Positions 52,001 to 56,912 of a stretch of 64,000 bases of DNA are shown here, one piece after another. The stretch is from Anarhynchus alexandrinus (lineage: Eukaryota > Chordata > Aves > Charadriiformes > Charadriidae): the NCBI GenBank assembly GCA_008711295.1, contig VUYV01000090.1:193413-257412 (forward strand), in the 5' to 3' direction. The position numbers and the translations under genes were made by a program. Every line of letters begins with the position of its first letter. Position 1 is the stretch's first letter. The notes below the pieces were generated by a model. The model did not search any database, had not been told where the DNA came from, and saw only the letters and a program-made list of their open reading frames with translations.

Positions 52001-52711
52001 AACTTTTGGAAGATAATGAAGTTTAATTCCAAGATACAACATAAAGCACACAGTTCCAGCCCCCTGAATACCTCTGAAAGCCTCCTCATTACCCATCTCT
52101 GAAACTTATGAACTTCAGGTATCGTCTTTTCAGACAGTTAGGAAAGAAGCTAGGATCAACACGTAGCCCCTTTGGAAGCCAGCAACGACTTCGCTCTAGC
52201 ATCAAGAGGCAGTAACTGCGACTTTAACGGGACGACAGACAGCCCAAATGTGACTTTGGAGGACAGCGACTTCAACACAGCCATAATGACCCACCCACTC
52301 CCCCCAAGGCAGGAGGATCCTTCCTACCTGTTTGCTCACAGACTAACCTTTCCCCTACGGTCCTGAACACCCTGACGAGCCCCCCACGGCTGCAAGCTCC
52401 CCTCCTGCTAACGCCCACCCCAAGCCCAGGCTGTCTTCTCCCTCTCCCTGCGCCCCGGACCCCTCCACCGAGCGGCTCCACAGCGCTTCCCCTTTCACGT
52501 CAGCCGCCAGTTTCTCCCTCTTAAACGTTTAAAAGCCAACCTGCGCTCTGCCCACACACACAAGGGATGCAAAAAGAAATAATAATAATAAAAAAAAGCC
52601 TACAGAAAAAAAAACCAAACAAAACACAACCCCACAACTTACCACCCAAGTCAGTCCCCCGCTGCCGCCGCCGCCGCCGCCACCGCCGCCGCCTCCTCCA
52701 GACTTTGCCAT
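874..52711 (-). CDS. TOP2B: TOP2B, DNA topoisomerase II beta, exons 1-23 (3' part outside window)
   Basis: Type IIA topoisomerase: an ATP-driven nuclear homodimer that cuts one duplex through a tyrosine-DNA bond and passes a second duplex through it, relieving supercoils and tangles. The beta form works mainly in transcription and in post-mitotic cells. Translation of 23 exons joins into 1022 uninterrupted codons that follow vertebrate TOP2B throughout. The beta rather than alpha form is shown by the MAKSGG... Gly-rich N-terminus, the TLFD insert at the exon 1/2 junction and the beta-type body sequence. Key residues seen (long-isoform numbering): ATPase Glu109, the GRNGYGAK loop at 183-190, the QTK loop at 398-400, TOPRIM Glu483 with Asp563/565/567, and catalytic Tyr827. 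Without the six-residue insert the tyrosine is 821, as in human beta-1. Vertebrate TOP2B has about 1620 residues, so roughly the last 600 (end of the breakage core and the C-terminal domain) are beyond position 1. Confidence 0.97.
1075..1539 (-). other. TOP2B intron 22
   Basis: 465 bp GT-AG intron; nothing recognisable inside. Confidence 0.9.
1540..1674 (-). CDS. TOP2B: TOP2B exon 22 (residues 911-955)
   Basis: 45 codons, phase 0. [30 protein letters not shown], then [11 protein letters not shown], part of the tower domain. Donor CAG|GTAAGT. Confidence 0.96.
1675..3124 (-). other. TOP2B intron 21
   Basis: 1450 bp GT-AG intron. It holds a T/G-rich tract at 1932-1990 and otherwise nothing I can identify. 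Confidence 0.9.
1932..1990. repeat. T/G-rich low-complexity tract
   Basis: Irregular runs of TTTG/TTTTTG units (A/C-rich on the TOP2B sense strand). It resembles similar tracts at 22915, 38090 and 40511. Confidence 0.8.
3125..3356 (-). CDS. TOP2B: TOP2B exon 21 (residues 833-910)
   Basis: 232 bases. [39 protein letters not shown], then [28 protein letters not shown] is a conserved core motif. [11 protein letters not shown] follows the winged helix and contains the Ile that intercalates into the bent G-segment. Donor ATG|GTAAAA is weak. Confidence 0.96.
3357..4619 (-). other. TOP2B intron 20
   Basis: 1263 bp intron. A short (TA)n run near 3641-3652 is the only simple sequence noted. Confidence 0.9.
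4620..4768 (-). CDS. TOP2B: TOP2B exon 20 (residues 784-832), catalytic tyrosine
   Basis: 149 bases, from phase 0 to phase 2. [20 protein letters not shown], then [20 protein letters not shown]. Tyr827 (codon at 4637-4639; 821 without the insert) attacks the DNA backbone and forms the covalent 5'-phosphotyrosyl link. The preceding Arg stabilises the transition state. Donor AG|GTAAAC. Confidence 0.97.
4769..5525 (-). other. TOP2B intron 19
   Basis: 757 bp GT-AG intron with nothing recognisable inside. Confidence 0.9.
5526..5647 (-). CDS. TOP2B: TOP2B exon 19 (residues 743-783), winged helix
   Basis: 122 bases. [30 protein letters not shown], then [16 protein letters not shown] and YHHGE are hallmarks of type IIA winged-helix domains and bind the bent G-segment DNA. 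Donor GAG|GTGAGT. Human has Phe where this has Leu (GLKPG). Confidence 0.97.
5648..8110 (-). other. TOP2B intron 18
   Basis: 2463 bp intron containing the AT palindrome cluster at 6789-6912; otherwise unremarkable AT-rich sequence. Confidence 0.9.
6789..6912. repeat. AT-rich palindromic/tandem repeat cluster
   Basis: Alternating TA tracts include two copies of ACTATATATGTA (6791-6802 and 6811-6822) and several self-complementary segments, and grade into a short CA run. An ACACTGATAGCA motif near 6744 recurs near 6848, suggesting a local duplication of about 105 bp. Confidence 0.85.
8111..8225 (-). CDS. TOP2B: TOP2B exon 18 (residues 705-742)
   Basis: 38 codons plus one base. [20 protein letters not shown] through RSIPSLVD. 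It leads into the winged-helix domain, where DG-KPGQRK begins in the next exon. Donor G|GTAAGC. Confidence 0.96.
8318..8410 (-). CDS. TOP2B: TOP2B exon 17 (residues 674-704)
   Basis: 31 codons, phase 0. [20 protein letters not shown], then [11 protein letters not shown], a basic stretch near the DNA-binding surface. Donor GAG|GTGAGT; the next intron is 92 bp. Confidence 0.96.
8411..9581 (-). other. TOP2B intron 16
   Basis: 1171 bp intron. Contains three copies of a 13-base AT-rich motif at 9163-9244. Confidence 0.9.
9163..9244. repeat. Spaced direct repeat TTAATAGAATAAA x3
   Basis: Exact 13-base copies at 9163-9175, 9183-9195 and 9232-9244, in AT-rich sequence that also contains two AAAAATTATT segments. 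Confidence 0.85.
9582..9691 (-). CDS. TOP2B: TOP2B exon 16 (residues 637-673)
   Basis: 110 bases. Encodes [20 protein letters not shown] and [17 protein letters not shown]. Donor CTG|GTAAGA, phase 0. Confidence 0.96.
9889..9994 (-). CDS. TOP2B: TOP2B exon 15 (residues 602-636)
   Basis: 35 codons plus one base. [20 protein letters not shown] through AWKIKYYK. The last part leads into the KYYKGLGTS motif of the TOPRIM/winged-helix interface. Preceding intron (14) is 88 bp. Donor G|GTTTGT. Confidence 0.96.
10083..10193 (-). CDS. TOP2B: TOP2B exon 14 (residues 565-601)
   Basis: 37 codons, phase 0. Starts [20 protein letters not shown], which supplies Asp565 and Asp567 to complete DxDxD for magnesium binding in the cleavage centre. 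Donor AAG|GTACGG. Confidence 0.97.
10194..11063 (-). other. TOP2B intron 13
   Basis: 870 bp intron with nothing recognisable inside. Confidence 0.9.
11064..11189 (-). CDS. TOP2B: TOP2B exon 13 (residues 523-564)
   Basis: 42 codons, phase 0. [20 protein letters not shown] through GKIMIMTDQ. The final Asp563 is the first Asp of the split TOPRIM DxDxD motif. Donor CAG|GTTAGT. Confidence 0.97.
11190..11915 (-). other. TOP2B intron 12
   Basis: 726 bp intron. Open frames on both strands at 11134-11617 have no family resemblance and are judged chance. Confidence 0.88.
11916..12073 (-). CDS. TOP2B: TOP2B exon 12 (residues 470-522), TOPRIM start
   Basis: 158 bases. Encodes [20 protein letters not shown], then [25 protein letters not shown] carries the TOPRIM glutamate (Glu483, or 477 without the insert) that binds catalytic magnesium. 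PLRGK is in the region that contacts DNA and topoisomerase II poisons. Donor CAG|GTAAGT-like. Confidence 0.97.
12074..16243 (-). other. TOP2B intron 11
   Basis: 4170 bp intron. The stretch 14800-15040 is less AT-rich than its surroundings and might be an old, unrecognised repeat. I could not assign it. Confidence 0.88.
16244..16382 (-). CDS. TOP2B: TOP2B exon 11 (residues 424-469)
   Basis: 46 codons plus one base. Encodes [20 protein letters not shown] through [11 protein letters not shown], the end of the transducer and the linker to the DNA-gate half of the enzyme. Donor G|GTAAGA. Confidence 0.96.
16383..17944 (-). other. TOP2B intron 10
   Basis: 1562 bp GT-AG intron; nothing recognisable. 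Confidence 0.9.
17945..18082 (-). CDS. TOP2B: TOP2B exon 10 (residues 378-423)
   Basis: 46 codons, phase 0, GCA|GTAAGT donor. [20 protein letters not shown] is followed by [10 protein letters not shown]. Lys400 of the QTK loop (394 without the insert) contacts the ATP gamma-phosphate from the transducer side. Confidence 0.96.
18083..18163 (-). other. TOP2B intron 9, 81 bp, GC-AG type
   Basis: Begins GCAAGT and ends ACAG on the minus strand. Both flanking exons are fixed by protein homology, so the GC donor is not an artefact of choosing the wrong boundary. Confidence 0.92.
18164..18265 (-). CDS. TOP2B: TOP2B exon 9 (residues 344-377), ends at a GC donor
   Basis: 34 codons, phase 0. Encodes [13 protein letters not shown] through AGVSVKPFQ of the transducer. 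The donor is CAG|GCAAGT, a perfect GC-type donor. The next exon, 81 bp on, starts VKNHIWVF, and KPFQ-VKNHIW is the conserved vertebrate junction. Confidence 0.96.
20433..22285 (-). mobile_element. CR1 LINE, 5'-truncated, about 1.85 kb
   Basis: Read on the minus strand, degraded frames follow CR1 ORF2. They run from [18 protein letters not shown], through [39 protein letters not shown] and [15 protein letters not shown] to the C-terminal [19 protein letters not shown] region, and end in the CR1 3' tail (TCCAACCCAAACTATTCTATGA type) at 20433. The RT catalytic motif reads FADN instead of FADD. Several frameshifts and stops show it is dead. It is sense to TOP2B within intron 8. The 5' boundary is approximate. 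Confidence 0.95.
22915..22982. repeat. A/C-rich low-complexity tract
   Basis: Irregular CAAA and CCCCAAA units. Located 630 bp beyond the 5' side of the CR1 copy. Confidence 0.8.
23334..23690. mobile_element. Possible relic of an old DNA transposon
   Basis: The left side (CTTACCAGTAATTCCTGTTC) resembles the terminal sequence of widespread old amniote non-autonomous DNA elements as I remember them. The right side (AGAAGGTAACCATTACGA) is only a loose inverse of it. This is a pattern impression, not a firm match. Confidence 0.25.
26390..26563 (-). CDS. TOP2B: TOP2B exon 8 (residues 286-343)
   Basis: 58 codons, phase 0, AAG|GTGAGT donor. Begins [20 protein letters not shown] and ends [13 protein letters not shown]. 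It covers the passage from the ATPase module into the transducer domain, which signals nucleotide state to the DNA gate. Confidence 0.96.
26645..26857 (-). CDS. TOP2B: TOP2B exon 7 (residues 215-285)
   Basis: 71 codons, phase 0 at both ends, donor CCT|GTAAGA. Encodes [20 protein letters not shown] through [12 protein letters not shown], the last part of the ATPase sheet. The following intron is only 81 bp. Confidence 0.96.
26858..28100 (-). other. TOP2B intron 6
   Basis: 1243 bp intron with nothing recognisable inside. Confidence 0.9.
28101..28198 (-). CDS. TOP2B: TOP2B exon 6 (residues 182-214)
   Basis: 98 bases, completes a Gly codon and ends in phase 0 at CAG|GTATAG. Encodes [17 protein letters not shown] and on to [13 protein letters not shown] is the glycine-rich phosphate-binding lid of the ATPase. 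Confidence 0.96.
28199..28984 (-). other. TOP2B intron 5, GC-AG type
   Basis: 786 bp intron that begins GCAAGA and ends TTTTCAG on the minus strand. Otherwise AT-rich and featureless. Confidence 0.92.
28985..29130 (-). CDS. TOP2B: TOP2B exon 5 (residues 133-181), ends at a GC donor
   Basis: 146 bases from [11 protein letters not shown] to DDDEKKVTG. Contains the G1 box WNNGKGIPV, which contacts the adenine and closes the nucleotide pocket. The frame and the conserved VTGGRNGYG junction require splicing at CAG|GCAAGA, a GC instead of a GT donor. Without splicing, translation would read KVTGKTI and stop. Confidence 0.95.
29131..30391 (-). other. TOP2B intron 4
   Basis: 1261 bp intron with nothing recognisable inside. 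Confidence 0.9.
30392..30455 (-). CDS. TOP2B: TOP2B exon 4 (residues 112-132)
   Basis: 64 bases, from phase 1 to phase 2. Encodes [21 protein letters not shown]. This continues the N-box of the GHKL fold, where the Asn in NAADN binds the magnesium-ATP complex. Consensus AG acceptor and GTAAGT donor. Confidence 0.95.
30456..32507 (-). other. TOP2B intron 3
   Basis: 2052 bp intron with nothing recognisable inside. Confidence 0.9.
32508..32598 (-). CDS. TOP2B: TOP2B exon 3 (residues 82-111)
   Basis: 30 codons plus one base, GTAAGT donor. Encodes [10 protein letters not shown] through [10 protein letters not shown]. The Glu in FDEIL (residue 109, or 103 without the insert) is the general base of the GHKL ATPase. 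The first residue is Leu where human has Phe. Confidence 0.96.
32599..33281 (-). other. TOP2B intron 2
   Basis: 683 bp intron containing a TA/CA microsatellite at 32956-33050. Confidence 0.9.
32956..33050. repeat. Imperfect TA/CA microsatellite
   Basis: (AT)7-like run followed by interspersed CACA, ATATAC and GTGTTTACATACAT units, about 230 bp from the exon 2 donor. Confidence 0.85.
33282..33455 (-). CDS. TOP2B: TOP2B exon 2 (residues 24-81, long form)
   Basis: 58 codons, phase 0 at both ends, with a T-rich tract and AG acceptor and a GTAAGT donor. It starts TLFDNQ, then a Lys/Glu/Asn-rich linker, then the start of the ATPase domain ([20 protein letters not shown]), which reaches across to the partner subunit and contacts ATP. 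The first 18 bases end in CAG, so a second acceptor at 33437/33438 would skip TLFDNQ. This matches the human beta-1/beta-2 choice. Confidence 0.96.
33438..33455 (-). promoter_or_regulatory. Alternative 3' splice-site segment of exon 2 (TLFDNQ)
   Basis: The 18 bases between the first acceptor (TTTTAG before 33455) and an internal CAG at 33438-33440. Use of the second acceptor would delete exactly six residues in frame. Human TOP2B isoforms beta-1 and beta-2 differ by TLFDQ at the same point, so the alternative use is inferred from homology. Confidence 0.7.
36103..36560 (+). mobile_element. CR1 LINE 3' fragment with intact C-terminal frame
   Basis: Starts within the CR1 ORF2 C-terminal motif ([20 protein letters not shown]). 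It stays open to the natural end of ORF2 (stop near 36474), through [14 protein letters not shown] and [20 protein letters not shown], followed by the CR1 3' UTR and the ATTCTATGATTCTAT tail. About 460 bp, strongly 5'-truncated. No frameshift is visible, so it looks younger than the other two copies. Antisense to TOP2B. Confidence 0.96.
38090..38160. repeat. T/G-rich low-complexity tract
   Basis: Runs of T broken by G, GGG and GTTTG units across about 70 bp. Confidence 0.85.
39300..40510 (+). mobile_element. CR1 LINE, 5'-truncated, about 1.2 kb
   Basis: Frames spell CR1 reverse transcriptase and C-terminus: [36 protein letters not shown] followed by a stop, [65 protein letters not shown]. 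It ends with CCTAAACGATTCTATGATTC. The catalytic FADD is changed to FADN and stops/frameshifts break the frame. Antisense to TOP2B. The 5' limit is approximate. Confidence 0.95.
40511..40551. repeat. A/C-rich tract abutting CR1 3' end
   Basis: CAAA/AAAC-rich sequence directly after the CR1 tail; it may be the expanded target-site flank. Confidence 0.75.
47816..47835. repeat. Poly-A run ending in an N
   Basis: About 19 A bases followed by an undetermined base at 47835, so the true length is uncertain. Confidence 0.9.
49833..49853. repeat. Long G homopolymer interrupted by an N
   Basis: Twelve G, one N at 49845, then eight G. On the TOP2B transcript this would be a C run. Confidence 0.9.
52643..52711 (-). 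CDS. TOP2B: TOP2B exon 1 (start codon, residues 1-23)
   Basis: Encodes MAKS, twelve glycines, then SGGLTWV. The ATG sits in a strong Kozak context, with A at -3 and G at +4. The exon ends after a complete Val codon at a consensus GTAAGT donor, so the next exon is in phase 0. Val23 is the known point where the beta-1 and beta-2 isoforms diverge in human. The glycine run is encoded by a nearly pure GGC/GGA repeat, whereas the human protein has a degenerate Gly/Ala stretch here. The tail is disordered and lies before the ATPase domain. Confidence 0.96.
52660..52699 (-). repeat. GGC/GGA trinucleotide repeat in exon 1
   Basis: On the coding strand the triplets GGA, GGC and GGT follow each other and encode twelve consecutive glycines. 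This is a coding microsatellite of the kind that changes length by replication slippage. It lies inside the CpG island. Confidence 0.9.
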
Positions 52712-52935
52712 TTTCTGCCCGTTTCTCCTCAGCCGAAGGGAAGGCGCAAGGAGGCAACCGAGAGGGCCGACGCCGAGGCTCGCAGCAGCGCGGCGCGCCC
52801 GCCCTTCGCGCTTCGCCTCGGCCCCTCAGGCGCCGCGCGGGCCCGGGATCCCCCGCAGCCCCTCGCTCCCCCTTACGCACACACACACAGAGGCACCCCG
52901 ACACCGAGAGCTCCCCACCCCCTTCGGCCCGCCTT

Positions 52936-52944
52936 CTAGTTCAT
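52936..52944 (-). other. Minimal upstream ORF (ATG AAC TAG)
   Basis: The only ATG I find on the sense strand between the TOP2B start and about 53200. It is followed after one codon by a stop. It matters only if transcription begins upstream of 52944. Confidence 0.5.
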
Positions 52945-53195
52945 GCTGGGGAGCGCAGCTGAGGCGAAGGAAAATAATCCGCCGGGGCGGGCGAAGGGAG
53001 GCGAGGGCTCCCTCCTGGTCGCCCGCAGCCCCGCGAAGGGAAGGAAAAGCGCCCGGCGGAGACGGGCCGAGGAAGGAAGGGCAGCCTAAAAGGGCCGCGC
53101 CGCCCGCACAAAAGCGCCTTTCCGCCGCCCGCGCTCAAACTCGAGGCCGGGGAGGCAGCGGGCGGGCCCAGCCGGGCCTGCGGCTCTCGCTAGTT

Positions 53196-53218
53196 TAAAG
53201 GGACTGCCGGTCCCTTTA
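53196..53218. repeat. Perfect 9-bp inverted repeat with 5-base loop
   Basis: TAAAGGGAC, loop TGCCG, GTCCCTTTA. Lies about 485 bp upstream of the TOP2B start codon, inside the CpG island. It could fold as a hairpin in RNA or bind a dimeric factor. Confidence 0.85.
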
Positions 53219-53547
53219 CCTCACGGCGGCGGCAACAACAGCCGCCGCTCTCGCCGCCGTAGCGCTGCCTCCCTCTTCCTCCTCACTCCCGGGCCCTCCT
53301 TCCCCCTGTCCCGTCCCCCCCCTTCACAGCCACAAAGGGCCGGAAAATAGATTAATAATAAAATCTCCCCCTCGTCCCCTCCCCCGCCCGNCCCCGAACC
53401 GCTACCGCCGGCACCCCGTGCTCAGACAATAAAGTGCGCTTCCCCCGTCCGGCGTCCCCGCCGCGGCCGCCTCCGAACGCCGCCGCCGGCCCGGGCTGCC
53501 CTCCCTTCCCTTCCTTTCCCCCCGCGCCCTGTCCCCGAGCCGCCCCG

Positions 53548-53594
53548 CCAATCACGCGCCGGAGGCGGGCAGGCTGCGAGGGGCGGCAGCCAAT
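53548..53594 (+). promoter_or_regulatory. Pair of CCAAT boxes (inverted relative to TOP2B)
   Basis: GCCAATCAC at 53547-53555 and GCCAATCGG at 53589-53597, 42 bp apart, typical NF-Y spacing and context. On the TOP2B strand they read ATTGG. Inverted CCAAT boxes are an established feature of vertebrate topoisomerase II promoters. Their forward orientation on the plus strand would equally suit a divergent transcript. Confidence 0.65.
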
Positions 53595-53618
53595 CGGAGA
53601 AGCGGAAGACGCGTTTAG

Positions 53619-53626
53619 AGACGTCA
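53619..53626. promoter_or_regulatory. CRE-like ATF/CREB site
   Basis: AGACGTCA, one mismatch from the palindromic TGACGTCA, 25 bp from the second CCAAT box. NF-Y and CRE sites are often paired in CpG-island promoters. Confidence 0.45.
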
Positions 53627-56600
53627 CTGCGGGTGGCAACAGGGAAGGCGCCGTGCCTCCGCGCGGGGGCGCTGCCGCGCGCCGCGGGGGGAGGGGCGGT
53701 GCGGCGCGAGGGCCGGCGTTTAACGGTCGGAGCAGGGCGGGAGGGGAGCGGAGAGGAGCTGAGGCGAGGCGAGAGGAATTAACGGGCCTGCCGGGCCAGC
53801 GGCCGCACTGCGCCCTCCCCGGGCCCACCTCCCCACTCCGCGTCCGCGGGGAAGGAGCGGCCCGGCTTTCCCGCCGGGAACGTGCCCCCACAGGGAGCGA
53901 GCGCTCGGGGCGGGCAGGGCACGGCTGTCCTCTTCTCTCGCTCTGTCAGGTGGATGCTGAGGCAGGCGGGTGGAGAAGAGACCATGCGGTAGGTGGGACA
54001 GGCGTCTGGGGGTACGGTGGTCGGCTACCCCCTTTCAACCGGCCCCGTAGCTGATCCCTGCCGCTGCGACCGCTGCACCCTGCGGCGGTTTGAACAGGAT
54101 TAAAGTCCTGATGCTGCGGGCAGGAGAGCGTTTGTAACAACCACTGCCCTCTTCTGGACCGCGGTAATCAGCCTGAGTGGTTCTTTATCTCAGCTCCCTC
54201 ACAGAACTTTATTCTGCTGCTTTTGTGGATGCTTTTGAGCATCACCGTGTGAAGTCTTCTTTTGGTCAGTGATACGTTGCCTTATTATAGGGTCACATAA
54301 TAAAGCACTCTGTTCTGTACACAGTACACAACCTTGTTCTAAAATATTTGTTGTTTTGAAAAAAACAATTGGTGGTGTAACTTAACATCTACTTCTAGGC
54401 CTAAATGGTGTGTGTGTGAAACCTACCATTCATGTTATTTTGGGTATGAGCATGAAAAATATTTACAGTTTAAGATACTTCCCACCAAAAGTAAAATATA
54501 TATGACCATAAATATTATGGTCACAGATTTTTTTTACAAGCTTAAAAAAAACGTTTCACAACATGCAGCTTCTCAATTAGTAATTTTCATTTTGCTGTGT
54601 GAAATGCAAAAGACCTACCTAGTCCAGCCTGTTCCACTCCTTGAATTATTCTCAGTGTAAAGTCACAAAAGGAGGGATTAGTAGGAGCACTGCATCTGAG
54701 TTGGTAGACAAATTGGTATCTGAAGAGAATAATTTCAACTGAATAGTAATAATTTAAAGGTTTTTCCTTTTGCAAAATGCTTTTCCTAAGAAGTGAAGGG
54801 ATTGGAAATGGAGCAGCCTCTTTGAGGAGTCAGATGTAATGTTCAGTTATGCCTCAAGGGAAGGATCAGAAGAATTTCTAGTAAATATTGCTTATTTAGC
54901 ATAATTTTACTCTGCCAGTTTCTAAGGAACCTATTAAACTAATATCTAAGAGCTGCACAGGGATTACAGAAAATAATGGCATCTGCCTAGAAGGGACAGT
55001 GAGTTATCTTTTCCAGCCCAGTTTTAATGCAGCCGCTTGTACCTCTGAGCTGTAGACTCTGTTTTCTTCTACTTTGGGCAAGATAAGAAAGAGTGTTTCT
55101 TGCAGAACAAGAAGGCAGCAACACTTGCAGGGCTCTGCCTAGTGCTTCAGAGTTTTGGGACTGCTGATTAGAACGGGGTTTTCTTTCCAACTCTCAAATT
55201 TATATGTAGGACATGTTAAAATGAATCGTGTATAGTGAATATCAGGAGGACCAGAAAAAACAGCATAAGTGCATCTGTTCAAAGCTTTTTGCATTGGTAG
55301 ACAGCCATTAATGCATGCAGCAGAAAGAGAACAAGTCACAAACATTAGTGTACTACGTTCTCATTAGCTCCAGCTGTTTAGTAAATAGGCTGTTCTTAGT
55401 GTGGGAAGCGTGCCTTTTGCACTCATCCTCAGCCAAATAGTAGATAGCGATCTCGCTTGGAGACAGCCAATTCTATATACATTACAGAAAGACAGAGGGA
55501 ATTTCTTCTTGGCAGTTGCTGATCTTTGCATGTGCATGGTCAGACATGTTCAGTCTGTGTCATGCTGGTGTAAATATAGGAGGAAAAGCTGGCGTTCCTT
55601 CAAGCATTTTCTTTAGTCTTCTTTGAAATTACTTTGTCCAAGTTGCTTTTCATTTAATTCTCATTGTATACTATGCTACCTGTATGGCATGTTACCAGTT
55701 TACTGTTTATATTATTTTTATCCTTAATAGTTATATGTGTATGTTGAGTGGTTGCATTCCTAGCCATGTAGGATTGGTGTGACAAAGTTCTTATGAAACT
55801 GCAAGCAGCTGCCTCCGTGGAGTTCAGAGGTGAAGAAGTGAAACTAGACTGTTCTTCACATTTCAAGTGATTCCTGCTAAAATAAACATAGAATTAGATT
55901 TCAGCATGAATTGAATTTAAGCACCATAACATTTTGATAAGAGTAGGATGTCTTTGCTGGATGCCACATGCCCCAATAATATACTATCAGTTTATGTCAA
56001 ACACTTTACACTTATTGTGTGACATTTTAAATTAATAATCCCGTTGAGATGATATATACAAAATTCCTATTTCAGTTAATTGGAGACTTTTTTGTTCTTA
56101 CAGTTGGAGACCATAATATAAATAGAAGTACCCTACAGATTTTCAAAACAATTGTCTACTTAACCCAGTTTCACTACTGATTTCAGTATCTAATTGTTTT
56201 TAGTAAGCAAAATATTTATTGTAACATTACTTTGTGTTTAATTATATTAGCAGTTAGACAGCTGTATGTATGTTCTGTATTTCCATATGTACAAAATTCC
56301 CATCTATTGTAAGGTATTTGGCAGTTCTATTCTAGTTTACTTGCTGTTTAATAAAACCTTCTCTTTCTCTGGGGCTTTTCTGGAATCAGACTTAAAAGGG
56401 CGTAAAACTTGCCTATTTGTGAAACTATGTATATTTATCTACTCTAAGAACATATGCAGATACAATCACTTACCTAAATGAGTCATCACAGCTCTCCGTT
56501 TTCTGCCAACTACACAGGAAAAAGTGTAATTTGCAATTTTGATATAAAATATTTATGAAACTAAGTTAATAGCCATTACACTATACATTCCACATTGTAT

Positions 56601-56838
56601 ATAGTTGTAATAACGTATAAACAAACATTGCATGTTTTAGTATCAAATATTTACATTTGCAAGACAGTAATTTCCATATACTACCACACTTTAAAATTTC
56701 ACCATAATTCATTCACATAATTGTGGAATAACTGATCAAATTATTGAGTAAGATTGTGGTAGTACAATATGACAGTTATCAATACACCTGTACTGCCTTG
56801 ATTGTGAATGAATTTCAGGCATGGCTCCTTGGCAATTA

Positions 56839-56912
56839 GAGAATCACAGAAGATCTCGAGTTAGAAGGGACCCACATAAGGATCATTGAGTCCAACTCCT
56901 GGCTCCTTGAAA
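56839..56912 (-). mobile_element. Short CR1 3' end fragment
   Basis: Minus strand reads GGAGTTGGACTCAATGATCC, then GGGTCCCTTCTAACTCGAGA and TCTGTGATTC, the diagnostic CR1 3' terminus. Older and more diverged than the intronic copies. Inner boundary uncertain. Confidence 0.8.

Larger units (their letters stand above)
33456..52642 (-). other. TOP2B intron 1
   Basis: 19.2 kb first intron, AT-rich, with a GTAAGT donor and a long T tract before the acceptor. It contains CR1 copies at 36103-36560 and 39300-40510 (both antisense to TOP2B), simple tracts at 38090, 40511 and 47816, and a long G-run at 49833. No exon, RNA gene or other gene was recognised in the rest. Confidence 0.9.
52370..53960. promoter_or_regulatory. 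CpG island / TOP2B promoter region
   Basis: Dense CpG and high GC in an otherwise AT-rich window. It includes exon 1 and about 1.25 kb upstream of the start codon. GC boxes are visible at 52984-52992 (GGGGCGGGC) and 53693-53699, and two CCAAT boxes at 53548-53552 and 53590-53594. No TATA box is obvious. The transcription start cannot be fixed from sequence. The island reaches far enough upstream that a divergent plus-strand transcript is possible. Confidence 0.9.

Noticed and set aside
52521..52904. 127-codon minus-strand frame overlapping exon 1
   Set aside because: It opens with GTG rather than ATG, lies out of frame with TOP2B and is Arg-rich from the GGC repeat read in another frame.
53434..54054. 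206-codon plus-strand frame across the CpG island
   Set aside because: Composition is Pro/Arg/Ala/Gly-rich low complexity expected from GC-rich DNA lacking stops; a similar long frame exists on the opposite strand and no family resemblance was seen.
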